From Actinomycetes bacterium (lineage in GTDB: Bacteria > Actinomycetota > Actinomycetes > Propionibacteriales > Propionibacteriaceae): a stretch of 39,267 nt of DNA. The stretch spans positions 1 to 39,267 of the forward strand of contig JAEXCA010000262.1 of NCBI GenBank assembly GCA_023393755.1, given 5' to 3'. Both the position numbers and the translations under genes were made by a program. Shown here piece after piece: positions 30,708 to 37,834 of this stretch. The first letter of the stretch is position 1. Each line of letters opens with the position of its first letter. The notes under the pieces were generated by a model that worked only from the letters and a program-made list of their open reading frames with translations, searched no databases and was not told the DNA's origin.

Positions 30708-32390
30708 TCAGGACGGTTCCGCACTGTCGAGCAGTTCGGCGGCGTGGGCCAGCGCTGACTCGCTGGATTCCAGCCCGCCCATCATGGTGGCCAGCACCGC
30801 CAACCGGTCGTCGGCGGTGACCAGCCGCACTCCGCTGGTGGTGACCTGGCCGTCGTCGGCCTTGGAGACCACGTAGTGCCGGTCGGCGAAGGCGGCCACC
30901 TGGGCCAGGTGGGTCACCACGATCACCTGGGAGTGCTCGGCCAGGCGGGCCAGCCGGCGGCCGATCTCCAGCGCGACCGCGCCGCCGACCCCGGCGTCCA
31001 CCTCGTCGAAGACGAAGGTCTGACCGCGGGTGGCGCTGGCCAGCACCACCTCCAGCGCCAGCCGGACGCGGGAGAGTTCACCGCCGGAGGCGACCTTCGC
31101 CAGCGGCGCCGGCGCCGAGCCCGGGTTGGCGGAGAACAGCAGGGTCACCTGGTCCCCGCCGTGCGGACCGAGTTCGGGGAGCTCGGCGACGTCGAAGGTC
31201 AGCCGGGCACGCGGCATCGCCAGCGCGGCCAGTTCGGCCTGGACGGCGGTCGCCAGCTCGCCGGCCGCCGTACGGCGCAGCGCCGAGATCCGGCCGGCCC
31301 GCTCGGCCAGGTCGGCGTCCAGCCCGGCCAGCTCGGCGGTGAGCTCGGCGATCCGGTCGTCCGCCGAGTCCAGCACCGCAACCCGGTCGGCCGACTCGGC
31401 CGCGTAGGCCAGCACCTCGTCGATGGTCTGCCCGTACTTGCGGGTCAGCGCCTGCAGTTCGGCCAGGCGTCCGGCGATCCACTCCAGCCGCAGCGGGTCG
31501 GCGTCCAGGCCGGCCTCGTAGCTGGCCAGCCGGGAGGCAACGTCGGCCAGTGCCGCCGCCGCGCCCTCCAGCTCACCGGCCAGCTCGGCCAGCGAGGCAT
31601 CGGCCGCCACCGCGCCGGCCAGCGCCTTGCGGGCGGCGCCGGTGAGCCCGAGCGCGTCCGGGGAGTCGGTGTAGGCCGCGGCGCCGGCCAGGGCGACGAC
31701 AGCGGTGTGGACGGCCAGCCTGACGTCGTCGACGGACTGCAACAGCCGTGCCTCGGCCGCCAGCGCGACATCCTCCCCGGGTTGCGGATCCACCCGGGCG
31801 ATCTCGTCCAGCCCGAACCGCAGCAGGTCGAGCTCCCGCAGCCGGGACTGGGCCAGGCCGGTGAGTTCGGCCAGCTCGGCGGCCAGCCGGCGACGCCGCT
31901 CGTAGCCGGCCCGGTAGGGTTCCAGCTCCGCCGCCAAGGATGCGCCGGCGTGCGCGTCCAGCACCTCGCGCTGACGTTCGGGGGTGCCCAGCCGCAACTG
32001 CTCGGACTGGCCGTGGACGGTGACCCACTCCCCGACCAACTCCTGACCGACCCCGGCCGGGATCTGGGCGCCGCCCAGGGTCATCCGGGAGCGCGAGGCG
32101 GAGAGCTGCCGGGCGACCAGGACGGCGTCCTCCTCGACCTCCCCGCCCAACTCGACGACCGCACCCGCCGTCACCGGGTCGACCTCGAACCGGCCTTCCA
32201 CCAGGGCGCGGCTCGCACCGGCACGGACCAGCCGCGGCTCGGCCTTCGCCCCGGCCAGCAGCGCCAGTCCGGTCACGATCATCGTCTTGCCGGCTCCGGT
32301 CTCGCCGGTCACCGCGGTGAAGCCTGGGCTCGGCTCGAGGCTCGCCTCGCCGATCACCCCCAGGTCGACGATCCGCAGTTCAGCGAGCAT
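30708..32390 (-). CDS. recN: DNA repair protein RecN
   Basis: RecN is an SMC-like ATPase that acts early at double-strand breaks. The 560-residue protein has Walker A GETGAGKT near residue 31 and a long Ala/Leu/Glu-rich coiled-coil centre at about residues 150-360. The signature SGGELSRVRLALEVVL and Walker B TFVFDEVDAG follow. The ATG lies 10 bases inside the nadK end, which fixes the start and implies coupling. In mycobacteria two further genes (steA, mctB) lie between recN and pyrG. Here recN ends about 65 bases from the pyrG start. Confidence 0.95.
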   Translation of the reverse strand: MLAELRIVDLGVIGEASLEPSPGFTAVTGETGAGKTMIVTGLALLAGAKAEPRLVRAGASRALVEGRFEVDPVTAGAVVELGGEVEEDAVLVARQLSASRSRMTLGGAQIPAGVGQELVGEWVTVHGQSEQLRLGTPERQREVLDAHAGASLAAELEPYRAGYERRRRLAAELAELTGLAQSRLRELDLLRFGLDEIARVDPQPGEDVALAAEARLLQSVDDVRLAVHTAVVALAGAAAYTDSPDALGLTGAARKALAGAVAADASLAELAGELEGAAAALADVASRLASYEAGLDADPLRLEWIAGRLAELQALTRKYGQTIDEVLAYAAESADRVAVLDSADDRIAELTAELAGLDADLAERAGRISALRRTAAGELATAVQAELAALAMPRARLTFDVAELPELGPHGGDQVTLLFSANPGSAPAPLAKVASGGELSRVRLALEVVLASATRGQTFVFDEVDAGVGGAVALEIGRRLARLAEHSQVIVVTHLAQVAAFADRHYVVSKADDGQVTTSGVRLVTADDRLAVLATMMGGLESSESALAHAAELLDSAEPS

Positions 32391-33309
32391 GGGTCCGGTC
32401 CCGCTCCGCGGCACCGCGCCAGCCGTCCACCGGGAGCCCGAACTTGCGCACCAGCCGGGTGACGAAGGGCTGTTCGGAGGTGCGGGCCAGGCGGAGCCGG
32501 TGCTCCCCGGCCCGGGCCTCGATCACCGATCCGGCGGTCACCTCGTAGCTGCGCCGGCCGTCGCACCAGATCACGCCGCTCGGCGTGGCGGGCAGCACCT
32601 CGATGCTGACCACCGAGCGGTCGCTCAGCACCAGCGGACGGTTGAACAGCGCGTGGGCGGAGAGCGGCACCAGCAGCAGGGCGGAAAGATCGGGCCAGAT
32701 CACCGGGCCGTGGGCGGAGAAGGCGTAGGCGGTGGAGCCGGTCGGGGTGGACACCAGGACGCCGTCGGTGGCCCAACGGGAGAGCGGCCGGTGGTCGACC
32801 TTCACCAGCACCTCCAGCATCCGTTCCCGGGCGAGCTTCTCCACCGAGCACTCGTTGATCGCGAACGACTCCCACAGCACCAGCCCGGCGGGGTCGCGGA
32901 CCACGGTGTCGATGGTCATCCGCTCCTCGACCTGGTAGTCGCGCTCCAGCACCCGCTGCACCAGGTTGACCACCTCGGAGGACTCCAGTTCGGCGAGGAA
33001 GCCGACGTGGCCCAGGTTCACCCCCAGCACCGGCACCTCCCGCGGGAGCGCCCACTCGGCGGCGCGCAGGATGTTGCCGTCGCCGCCGAACACCACCACC
33101 AGCTCGCTGCCGCAGTCGTCCGCGCTCTCCGGCAACGGCAGGACGGCGCCCGCCGGCAGCTGCGGCGCCACCAGGTCGAGGTCGCTGGCGGCGATCAGGG
33201 TCTCGACCCCGTGCGCGTGCATCCCGGCGATGAACTGCGCGGCAGCGGCCACGGCCGCCGGACGGCCCGGGTGGACGGTGACGGTGACTCGACGCGCAGC
33301 TTGGCTCAC
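32380..33309 (-). CDS. nadK: NAD kinase
   Basis: It phosphorylates NAD to NADP with ATP or polyphosphate. The 309-residue sequence shows the catalytic GGDGNILRAAEWA near residue 90, the NECSVEK region and the substrate loop VSTPTGSTAYAFSAHGP. The GTG start is seven bases after TAAGGT. That -10 box includes the TAA of the tlyA gene, so nadK may have its own leaderless promoter within the operon. The open frame upstream lies over the tlyA stop and is rejected. Confidence 0.95.
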   Translation of the reverse strand: MSQAARRVTVTVHPGRPAAVAAAAQFIAGMHAHGVETLIAASDLDLVAPQLPAGAVLPLPESADDCGSELVVVFGGDGNILRAAEWALPREVPVLGVNLGHVGFLAELESSEVVNLVQRVLERDYQVEERMTIDTVVRDPAGLVLWESFAINECSVEKLARERMLEVLVKVDHRPLSRWATDGVLVSTPTGSTAYAFSAHGPVIWPDLSALLLVPLSAHALFNRPLVLSDRSVVSIEVLPATPSGVIWCDGRRSYEVTAGSVIEARAGEHRLRLARTSEQPFVTRLVRKFGLPVDGWRGAAERDRTHAR

Positions 33310-33316
33310 GCTGCAC

Positions 33317-33322
33317 ACCTTA
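33317..33322 (-). promoter_or_regulatory. -10 box made from the tlyA stop codon
   Basis: TAAGGT on the minus strand begins with the TAA that ends tlyA and lies seven bases before the nadK GTG. The arrangement is the same as at the pafC stop (16703-16708). Confidence 0.5.
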
Positions 33323-34063
33323 ACGTCCCCGGCCGACGTTTCCCGGGCCACCCAGCTTCACCAGGTACTCCTGGTTCCCGTTCTCACCGGGAAGCCGGCT
33401 CGGGCCGGTCCAGACCGCGGGCCGGCCCAGTTCGGCGGCCGCGCGACAGACCTGGCGCACCGCCTCCTGGCGGCGCGCCGGATCCCGCACCACGCCGTGG
33501 CCGTCCAGCCCGCTCCTGCCGACCTCGAACTGCGGCTTGACCAGCAGCAGCGCGCAGCCGTCGGGGGCGAGCACGCCGAACAGTGCCGGCAGCAGCAGCC
33601 GCAACGAGATGAAGGAGACATCGCCCACGATCAGGCCGACCGGCTCCCCCTCCACGTGGTCGAGGGTCAGGTCGCGCAGGTTCGTCCGCTCCCACACCAC
33701 CACCCGGGGATCCGCGCGCAGTTCGTCCGCCAGCTGGTCGTGCCCGACGTCGACGGCGTACACCCGCCGGGCGCCGCCGGCCAGGCAGACCTGGGTGAAT
33801 CCTCCGGTGGAGGCCCCGGCGTCCAGCACCCGGGCGGGGACGACGGTTCCGGAATCGGCCAGGCCACCGAGCAGCTTGTGGGCGGCGCGGGAGACCCACG
33901 GGTCGACCCGGGCCCGCAGCAGGTCGGTCTCGGCCACCGGGTGGGACGGTTTGGCCGCCACCACGCCGTTGACCGTCACCCCGCCGGCGGCGATGGCGGC
34001 CTGGGCCGCGGTGCGGGAGCGGGCCAGCCCGCGCTCCACCAGCGCGGCGTCCAGGCGGGTCAC
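33320..34063 (-). CDS. tlyA: TlyA-type rRNA 2'-O-methyltransferase
   Basis: TlyA methylates ribose in 16S and 23S rRNA and affects capreomycin sensitivity in mycobacteria. It was once annotated as a hemolysin. The 247-residue protein has an N-terminal S4 domain (TRLDAALVERGLARSRTAAQAAIAAGGVTVNG), then an FtsJ-like fold with the SAM-binding LDAGASTGGFTQ near residue 82 and the catalytic-lysine region LLVKPQFE. The GTG overlaps the stop of the 51-codon gene upstream by four bases. The start is therefore well defined. Confidence 0.94.
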   Translation of the reverse strand: MTRLDAALVERGLARSRTAAQAAIAAGGVTVNGVVAAKPSHPVAETDLLRARVDPWVSRAAHKLLGGLADSGTVVPARVLDAGASTGGFTQVCLAGGARRVYAVDVGHDQLADELRADPRVVVWERTNLRDLTLDHVEGEPVGLIVGDVSFISLRLLLPALFGVLAPDGCALLLVKPQFEVGRSGLDGHGVVRDPARRQEAVRQVCRAAAELGRPAVWTGPSRLPGENGNQEYLVKLGGPGNVGRGR

Positions 34064-34215
34064 GGCTGGTTGAGCGCCTGCTGCAGGGCGTCCAGCGCTG
34101 CGGTGAGCGCTGCCGGATGGGTGGTGACATCCTCGCCCAGGTCGAGTTCGGCCAGGGCTTCGTCGATCCGCGGGACGCCGGTCACCGGCGGCTGGCTGGG
34201 CTCGGACGTGGTCAC
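34060..34215 (-). CDS. 51-residue conserved-type protein upstream of tlyA
   Basis: This short gene starts with GTG and ends with a TGA that overlaps the tlyA GTG (GTGA). The product has a Pro/Thr-rich N-terminus, then GVPRIDEALAELDLGEDV and a helical end ALTAALDALQQALNQ. A similar 55-60 residue protein precedes tlyA in mycobacteria and streptomycetes, to my recollection. Its function is unknown. The GTG lies six bases after TAGGAT, so translation of this peptide starts the tlyA transcript and probably delivers ribosomes to tlyA. Its pattern suggests two short helices and no membrane segment. Confidence 0.82.
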   Translation of the reverse strand: MTTSEPSQPPVTGVPRIDEALAELDLGEDVTTHPAALTAALDALQQALNQP

Positions 34216-34221
34216 CCGGCC

Positions 34222-34227
34222 ATCCTA
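34222..34227 (-). promoter_or_regulatory. -10 box of a leaderless tlyA-operon promoter
   Basis: TAGGAT, then GGCCGG, then the GTG of the 51-codon gene. It marks the start of the tlyA-nadK-recN transcript. Confidence 0.6.
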
Positions 34228-34237
34228 CGGCCTCACC

Positions 34238-34744
34238 TCAGCGCGGTACCGCCACCGGATGCCCGGTGAGGATGATCGCCAGCCCCCGGTCGAAGGACGC
34301 GTCCAGGTCGGGGTCGGCCGAGATCGCGCCCAACGCGCTGGCCTGGCGGTGCAACTGGGTGGCCTGGGTGTGTCCCACCACGTAGATCAGCAGGGTCCGG
34401 GCGATGTCCGGCGAGGTCCGCCGGGCCAGCTCGGCCTCGAACTCCGAGACCCCGAGCCGGAAGGCGGTGGCGGTCGCCACCACCTCGGCCCCGTCGCGGA
34501 TGGCCAGCATCGCCTCGCGCAGCCGGTGGCTGGTGGCCACCGGGTCGTCGTCCACCACCACCCCGCCGACGATCCGGGCCGCCAGGTGGCCCAGCAGTTC
34601 CTGCTTGTTCTCGACGTGGTGGTAGAGCGCGCTCGGCTGCACGTCGAGTTCGGCTGCCAGCCGCCGCATGGAGAACGAGTCCAGCCCCCAGGCGTCCAGC
34701 AGCCGCAGCGCCGCGCTGACCACGTCCTGCCGGCTGTTACCCAT
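34238..34744 (-). CDS. TetR-family regulator, probable BioQ-type biotin repressor
   Basis: The 168-residue protein has an N-terminal TetR helix-turn-helix (VVSAALRLLDAWGLDSFSMRRLAAELDVQPSALYHHVENKQELL) and a short C-terminal ligand domain. It is divergent from bioYMN. The shared 74-base region carries two TGAAC-N3-GTTCA-type palindromes, which resemble the BioQ operator known from Corynebacterium. Regulation of biotin uptake is therefore the likely role, inferred from context. The ATG lies six bases after TAGACT, a leaderless start. Operator 1 falls where its -35 region should be, so it may repress itself. Confidence 0.82.
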   Translation of the reverse strand: MGNSRQDVVSAALRLLDAWGLDSFSMRRLAAELDVQPSALYHHVENKQELLGHLAARIVGGVVVDDDPVATSHRLREAMLAIRDGAEVVATATAFRLGVSEFEAELARRTSPDIARTLLIYVVGHTQATQLHRQASALGAISADPDLDASFDRGLAIILTGHPVAVPR

Positions 34745-34750
34745 GGCGGC

Positions 34751-34756
34751 AGTCTA
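34751..34756 (-). promoter_or_regulatory. -10 box of a leaderless promoter for the TetR gene
   Basis: TAGACT, then GCCGCC, then ATG on the minus strand. Spacing is identical to that of the ilvE promoter. Confidence 0.6.
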
Positions 34757-34761
34757 TGGGC

Positions 34762-34767
34762 TAACCT
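34762..34767 (+). promoter_or_regulatory. Probable -10 box of bioYMN
   Basis: TAACCT is followed directly by the tandem operators, so a bound repressor would block the transcript start at about 34774. This leaves a leader of about 45 bases with AGGAG before bioY. The -35 box is unclear. Confidence 0.4.
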
Positions 34768-34794
34768 GAACACCGTTCACCTGAACACCATTCA
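34767..34794. promoter_or_regulatory. Two tandem BioQ-like operator sites
   Basis: TGAACACCGTTCA (34767-34779) is a perfect TGAAC-N3-GTTCA palindrome. TGAACACCATTCA (34782-34794) differs from it by one base. Their centres are 15 bp apart, which would place two dimers at a cooperative but not same-face spacing. The BioQ motif reported in Corynebacterium glutamicum is TGAAC-N3-GTTAC, a close match. Confidence 0.75.
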
Positions 34795-34818
34795 GTAGTG
34801 CCTCTACTAGGAGCTTCC

Positions 34819-35409
34819 ATGGCCCGCCCGACCTCCTCCACCGGTGCCGATCTGGCCCTGATCGCCGTCTTCGCGGCGCTGATCGCGGTGTTCTCGCTGA
34901 CCCCCATCCCGGCCGGCGTGATCGGTGTGCCGATCACCCTGCAGACCCTGGCGGTGGCCGTCGCAGGCTTGGTGCTGGGCGCCTGGCGGGGCTTCCTGGC
35001 CACCCTGCTCTACGTCGTGGTGGGACTGGCAGGGTTGCCGGTGTTCGCCGGCGGCAGCGCCGGCGTGGGCGTGCTCGCCGGCCCGACCGCCGGCTACCTG
35101 CTGAGCTTTCCGCTGGCCGCGGCGGCGACCGGCGCGATCGCCGCCTACGGCCTGAAGCGGACCAGCCGGTTCCGCTACCTGTGGCTGGCCGTGGCCGCGG
35201 TGGCCGGAGCGGTGCTGGTCACCGCCCCGCTGGGGGTGGTGGGGATGATGGCCAACGCCGGGCTGACCCTGCCGGTGGCGACCGTGACCGCCCTGGGCTT
35301 CCTCCCGCTGGATCTGGTCAAGATGCTGGCTGCCGCCGGCATCGCCCTGGCGGTGCACAAGGCCTTCCCGGCGATCCTGGCGACCCGGGCCGTCCCGGCC
35401 CAGCGGTGA
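34819..35409 (+). CDS. bioY: Biotin transporter substrate-binding subunit BioY
   Basis: BioY is the membrane S component that binds biotin in the ECF-type uptake system. The 196-residue protein has about six hydrophobic helices. The typical segments are VPITLQTLAVAVAGLVLGAWRG and the Gly-rich LPVFAGGSAGVGVLAGPTAGYLLSFPLAA, both part of the BioY family core. AGGAG five bases before ATG 34819 decides the start over an upstream in-frame GTG. Its stop overlaps the bioM start by four bases. Tandem palindromes upstream suggest repression by the divergent TetR protein. Confidence 0.94.
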   Translation: MARPTSSTGADLALIAVFAALIAVFSLTPIPAGVIGVPITLQTLAVAVAGLVLGAWRGFLATLLYVVVGLAGLPVFAGGSAGVGVLAGPTAGYLLSFPLAAAATGAIAAYGLKRTSRFRYLWLAVAAVAGAVLVTAPLGVVGMMANAGLTLPVATVTALGFLPLDLVKMLAAAGIALAVHKAFPAILATRAVPAQR

Positions 35410-36104
35410 TCCGGCTCGAGGACGTCGAGGTACAGGTACCCGACCTCGCCGCCGGGCCGCGGGCCCGACGCCGGATCCTCGGCCCGCTCCGCCTGGAACT
35501 CACCGAACCCCGGATCGCCTTCATCGGCGCCAACGGCTCGGGCAAGTCGACCCTGCTGCGGCTGTTGAACGGCCTGGTGCTGCCGGATGCCGGGCGGGTG
35601 CTGGTCAGCGACCTCGACACCAGACGGGACGGCCGCCGGATCCGCCGGCAGGTCGGGTTCGTGTTCACCGATCCGCTGGCCCAGCTGGTGATGGCCACCC
35701 CGGCCGACGACGTCGAGCTGAGCCTGCGCGCCACCGTCCCGGAGCGCACGGAGCGCCGCGCCACGGCCCGCCGGCTGCTCGCCGAACGCGGGCTGGAGCA
35801 CCTGGCCGACTCCAGCGTCTACGACCTCTCCGGTGGCGAGCGGCAACTGGTCGCGCTCACCTCGGTGCTGGCCTGCGCCCCGTCGATCGTGGTGGCCGAC
35901 GAGCCGACCACCCTGCTCGACCTTCGCAACCGCAACCAGGTCCGTTCCGCCCTGGCCGGGCTGAGGCAGCAGGTCCTGGTCGCGACCCACGACCTGGAGA
36001 TGGCCGCCGACGCCGACCGGGTGATCGTGGTCGAGGACGGCCAGGTGGTCGCCGACGGCGAACCGGCCGCGGCGATCGCCGCCTACCGGGAGCTGATGGC
36101 GTGA
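35406..36104 (+). CDS. bioM: Biotin ECF transporter ATPase BioM
   Basis: This is the ATP-binding subunit that powers biotin uptake. The 232-residue sequence has Walker A FIGANGSGKSTLL near residue 40, the Q-loop region VGFVFTDPLAQLV, the signature DLSGGERQLVALTSVL and Walker B IVVADEPTT, followed by the switch histidine in VATHDLEM. The GTG overlaps the bioY stop and its own stop overlaps the bioN start, both by four bases, so the three subunits are translationally coupled. Confidence 0.93.
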   Translation: MIRLEDVEVQVPDLAAGPRARRRILGPLRLELTEPRIAFIGANGSGKSTLLRLLNGLVLPDAGRVLVSDLDTRRDGRRIRRQVGFVFTDPLAQLVMATPADDVELSLRATVPERTERRATARRLLAERGLEHLADSSVYDLSGGERQLVALTSVLACAPSIVVADEPTTLLDLRNRNQVRSALAGLRQQVLVATHDLEMAADADRVIVVEDGQVVADGEPAAAIAAYRELMA

Positions 36105-36718
36105 ACCTGTTCGGCCTCTACATCCGTGGCGACTCGGTCTTCCACCGGCTCGGCGCCGGGCCGAAGTACCTGATCATGCTGGTGCTCACCCTGCCCGCCG
36201 CGGTGCTGCGGGACTGGCGGCTGGGCGTGGCCTGCCTGGCGATCGCGCTGACCCTGCTGGCGGCCTGCCGCACCGGGCTGGCCCGGGCCTGGCGGCTGCC
36301 GGCGATGGTCTGGGTGCTGGTGGGGATGCTGCTCGGCTACCACCTGCTCTCCGGGACTCCCGGACGGGGGGTGAACGCGGTGGCCGTCTTCCTCACCGCG
36401 ATCTACGTCAGCAGGTTGCTGACCACCACGACGCCCGGCGGTGACCTGGTGGACGCCCTGATCGCCGCGCTACGGCCGTTGGCATTCCTCGGGGTCCCGC
36501 CGGAGCGGGTCGGGCTGGCGATCGCGGTGATGCTGCGCTCCATCCCGGTGCTGCTCGACACCTTCGGCCAGGTGCGGCAGGCAGCGATGGCACGGGGACG
36601 CGAGCACCACCTGTTCTCCCTGGTCACGCCGGTGGTGGTCCGGGCGGTGGGCCATGCCCAGGCCACCGGTGCGGCGCTGGCCGCCCGCGGTCTCGGGGAC
36701 GGCGAGGAGCGGCCCTGA
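36101..36718 (+). CDS. bioN: Biotin ECF transporter transmembrane subunit BioN
   Basis: This is the T component that couples the ATPase to BioY. The 205-residue protein has an N-terminal GDSVFHRLGAGPKYLIML segment and about five hydrophobic helices. Near the C-terminus is RQAAMARGREHH, the Ala-Arg-Gly coupling-helix motif of EcfT proteins that docks on the ATPase. The GTG overlaps the bioM stop by four bases. Its end faces the HAD phosphatase gene across a region of dispersed repeats. Confidence 0.92.
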   Translation: MNLFGLYIRGDSVFHRLGAGPKYLIMLVLTLPAAVLRDWRLGVACLAIALTLLAACRTGLARAWRLPAMVWVLVGMLLGYHLLSGTPGRGVNAVAVFLTAIYVSRLLTTTTPGGDLVDALIAALRPLAFLGVPPERVGLAIAVMLRSIPVLLDTFGQVRQAAMARGREHHLFSLVTPVVVRAVGHAQATGAALAARGLGDGEERP

Positions 36719-36745
36719 GCGGGACGCCGATCGCTGCGCCGCAAA

Positions 36746-36824
36746 GGCTTCGCCAAGCTCCAGCCGACGCTGGTCGAAGGGCCTGTCACGGGCTCAGCCA
36801 ACGCTCCCTGAGCCTGTCGAAGGG
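36746..36824. repeat. Dispersed GTCGAAGG-type repeat copies at a convergent junction
   Basis: GGCTTCGCCAAGCTCCAGCC (36746-36765) is a diverged inverted copy of the element in helY at 12845-12863. CTGAGCCTGTCGAAGGG (36808-36824) is a direct copy. A partial GGTCGAAGGGCC (36772-36783) lies between them. Elements facing each other can fold, and they sit between the converging bioN and HAD genes, so a terminator role is possible. Confidence 0.6.
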
Positions 36825-36829
36825 CCGGT

Positions 36830-37834
36830 TCAGGGGAGCAGGTCCAGTGCCGCCAGAGCCGGGCCGGCGTCCAGGTAGGGAACCGCCCAGGCCAGTGCCG
36901 CCACCGCCCACAGCGCGTCGACCTGCTCCTCGACCGGGCCCGGCCGGGTGACCAGTGCGATCCGGCTGTCGTCCTGCGCCACCCGCTGGGCATTGCACAC
37001 GGCGGTCCCGCCGGTCACCGTCGCCCGTCGGGGCGGACGCAGCAGCGCGCTGACGTCCGCGCCGATGTGGGTCGGCCGTTCGTTCGGCCGGCAGGCGATC
37101 AGTTCCTGCTTGCCGTGCGCGCCGCTGAACACCAGCAGCGAATCCAGCCCGGCGTTGTTCGCCCCCACGATGTCGGTGTCGATCCGGTCGCCGACGAAGA
37201 GCGCGCGTTCCGCTCCGGTCCGCCGGACCGCCTCGGTCATCATCGGCCGGTGCGGCTTGCCGAAGGTGGTCGGGCTGCCGCCGATGGCGGTGGAGACCGC
37301 GGCGATCATCGCACCGGCGCCGGGCACCATGCCGCGATCGGTGGGACGGGAGGCGTCGTCGTTGGTGGCGTACCAGACCGCACCGCGCGCGATCGCCAGG
37401 CACACCTCGTCCAGCATCGGCCAACCCAGCACCGGGTCGTATCCCTGCAGGACGGCGACCGGTTCGTCGTCGGCGCTGGCCACCGGGGTCAGCCCAGCCC
37501 CGGCGATCAGGCCGGCCAGGCTGGCGCTACCGGCGACCAGCACCTTGGCGCCCGGCGGCAGCACGTCGGCCAGCGCCCCGGCGGCGACCTGGGCGCTGGT
37601 CAGCACATTGTCGGCCCCGGCTGGCAGGCCCAGGCCCTGCAGCTGCTTCACCACCGTGTCGGCAGCCCGGGCGGCATTGTTGGTGACGTACATGAAGGCC
37701 TTGCCGGAGGCACTCAGCTCGGCCATCGTCTCCACCGCTCCCGGTACCGCCAGCGGCCCGAGGTAGATCACCCCGTCGAGGTCGAACAGCGCGGCGTCGT
37801 AGTCATCGATCAGGCGCGGGGCGGGCCCGGTCAT
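36830..37834 (-). CDS. HAD-IIA family phosphatase (NagD / glycerol-3-phosphate phosphatase-like)
   Basis: The 334-residue protein has HAD motif I ALFDLDGVIYLG near residue 17, motif II in YVTNNAA, and late motifs FGKPHRPMMTEA and ALFVGDRIDTDIVGANNAG. A C-terminal extension of about 80 residues follows, as in mycobacterial Rv1692, which is described as a glycerol-phosphate phosphatase. The position next to the TPR gene and near tlyA is the same as for Rv1692. Its ATG overlaps the TPR gene stop by four bases (ATGA). Confidence 0.88.
   Translation of the reverse strand: MTGPAPRLIDDYDAALFDLDGVIYLGPLAVPGAVETMAELSASGKAFMYVTNNAARAADTVVKQLQGLGLPAGADNVLTSAQVAAGALADVLPPGAKVLVAGSASLAGLIAGAGLTPVASADDEPVAVLQGYDPVLGWPMLDEVCLAIARGAVWYATNDDASRPTDRGMVPGAGAMIAAVSTAIGGSPTTFGKPHRPMMTEAVRRTGAERALFVGDRIDTDIVGANNAGLDSLLVFSGAHGKQELIACRPNERPTHIGADVSALLRPPRRATVTGGTAVCNAQRVAQDDSRIALVTRPGPVEEQVDALWAVAALAWAVPYLDAGPALAALDLLP

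Noticed and set aside
28977..30758. 593-residue plus-strand frame opposite pyrG
   Set aside because: It is a shadow of pyrG codon bias: His/Gln/Asp-rich and lacking any domain pattern.
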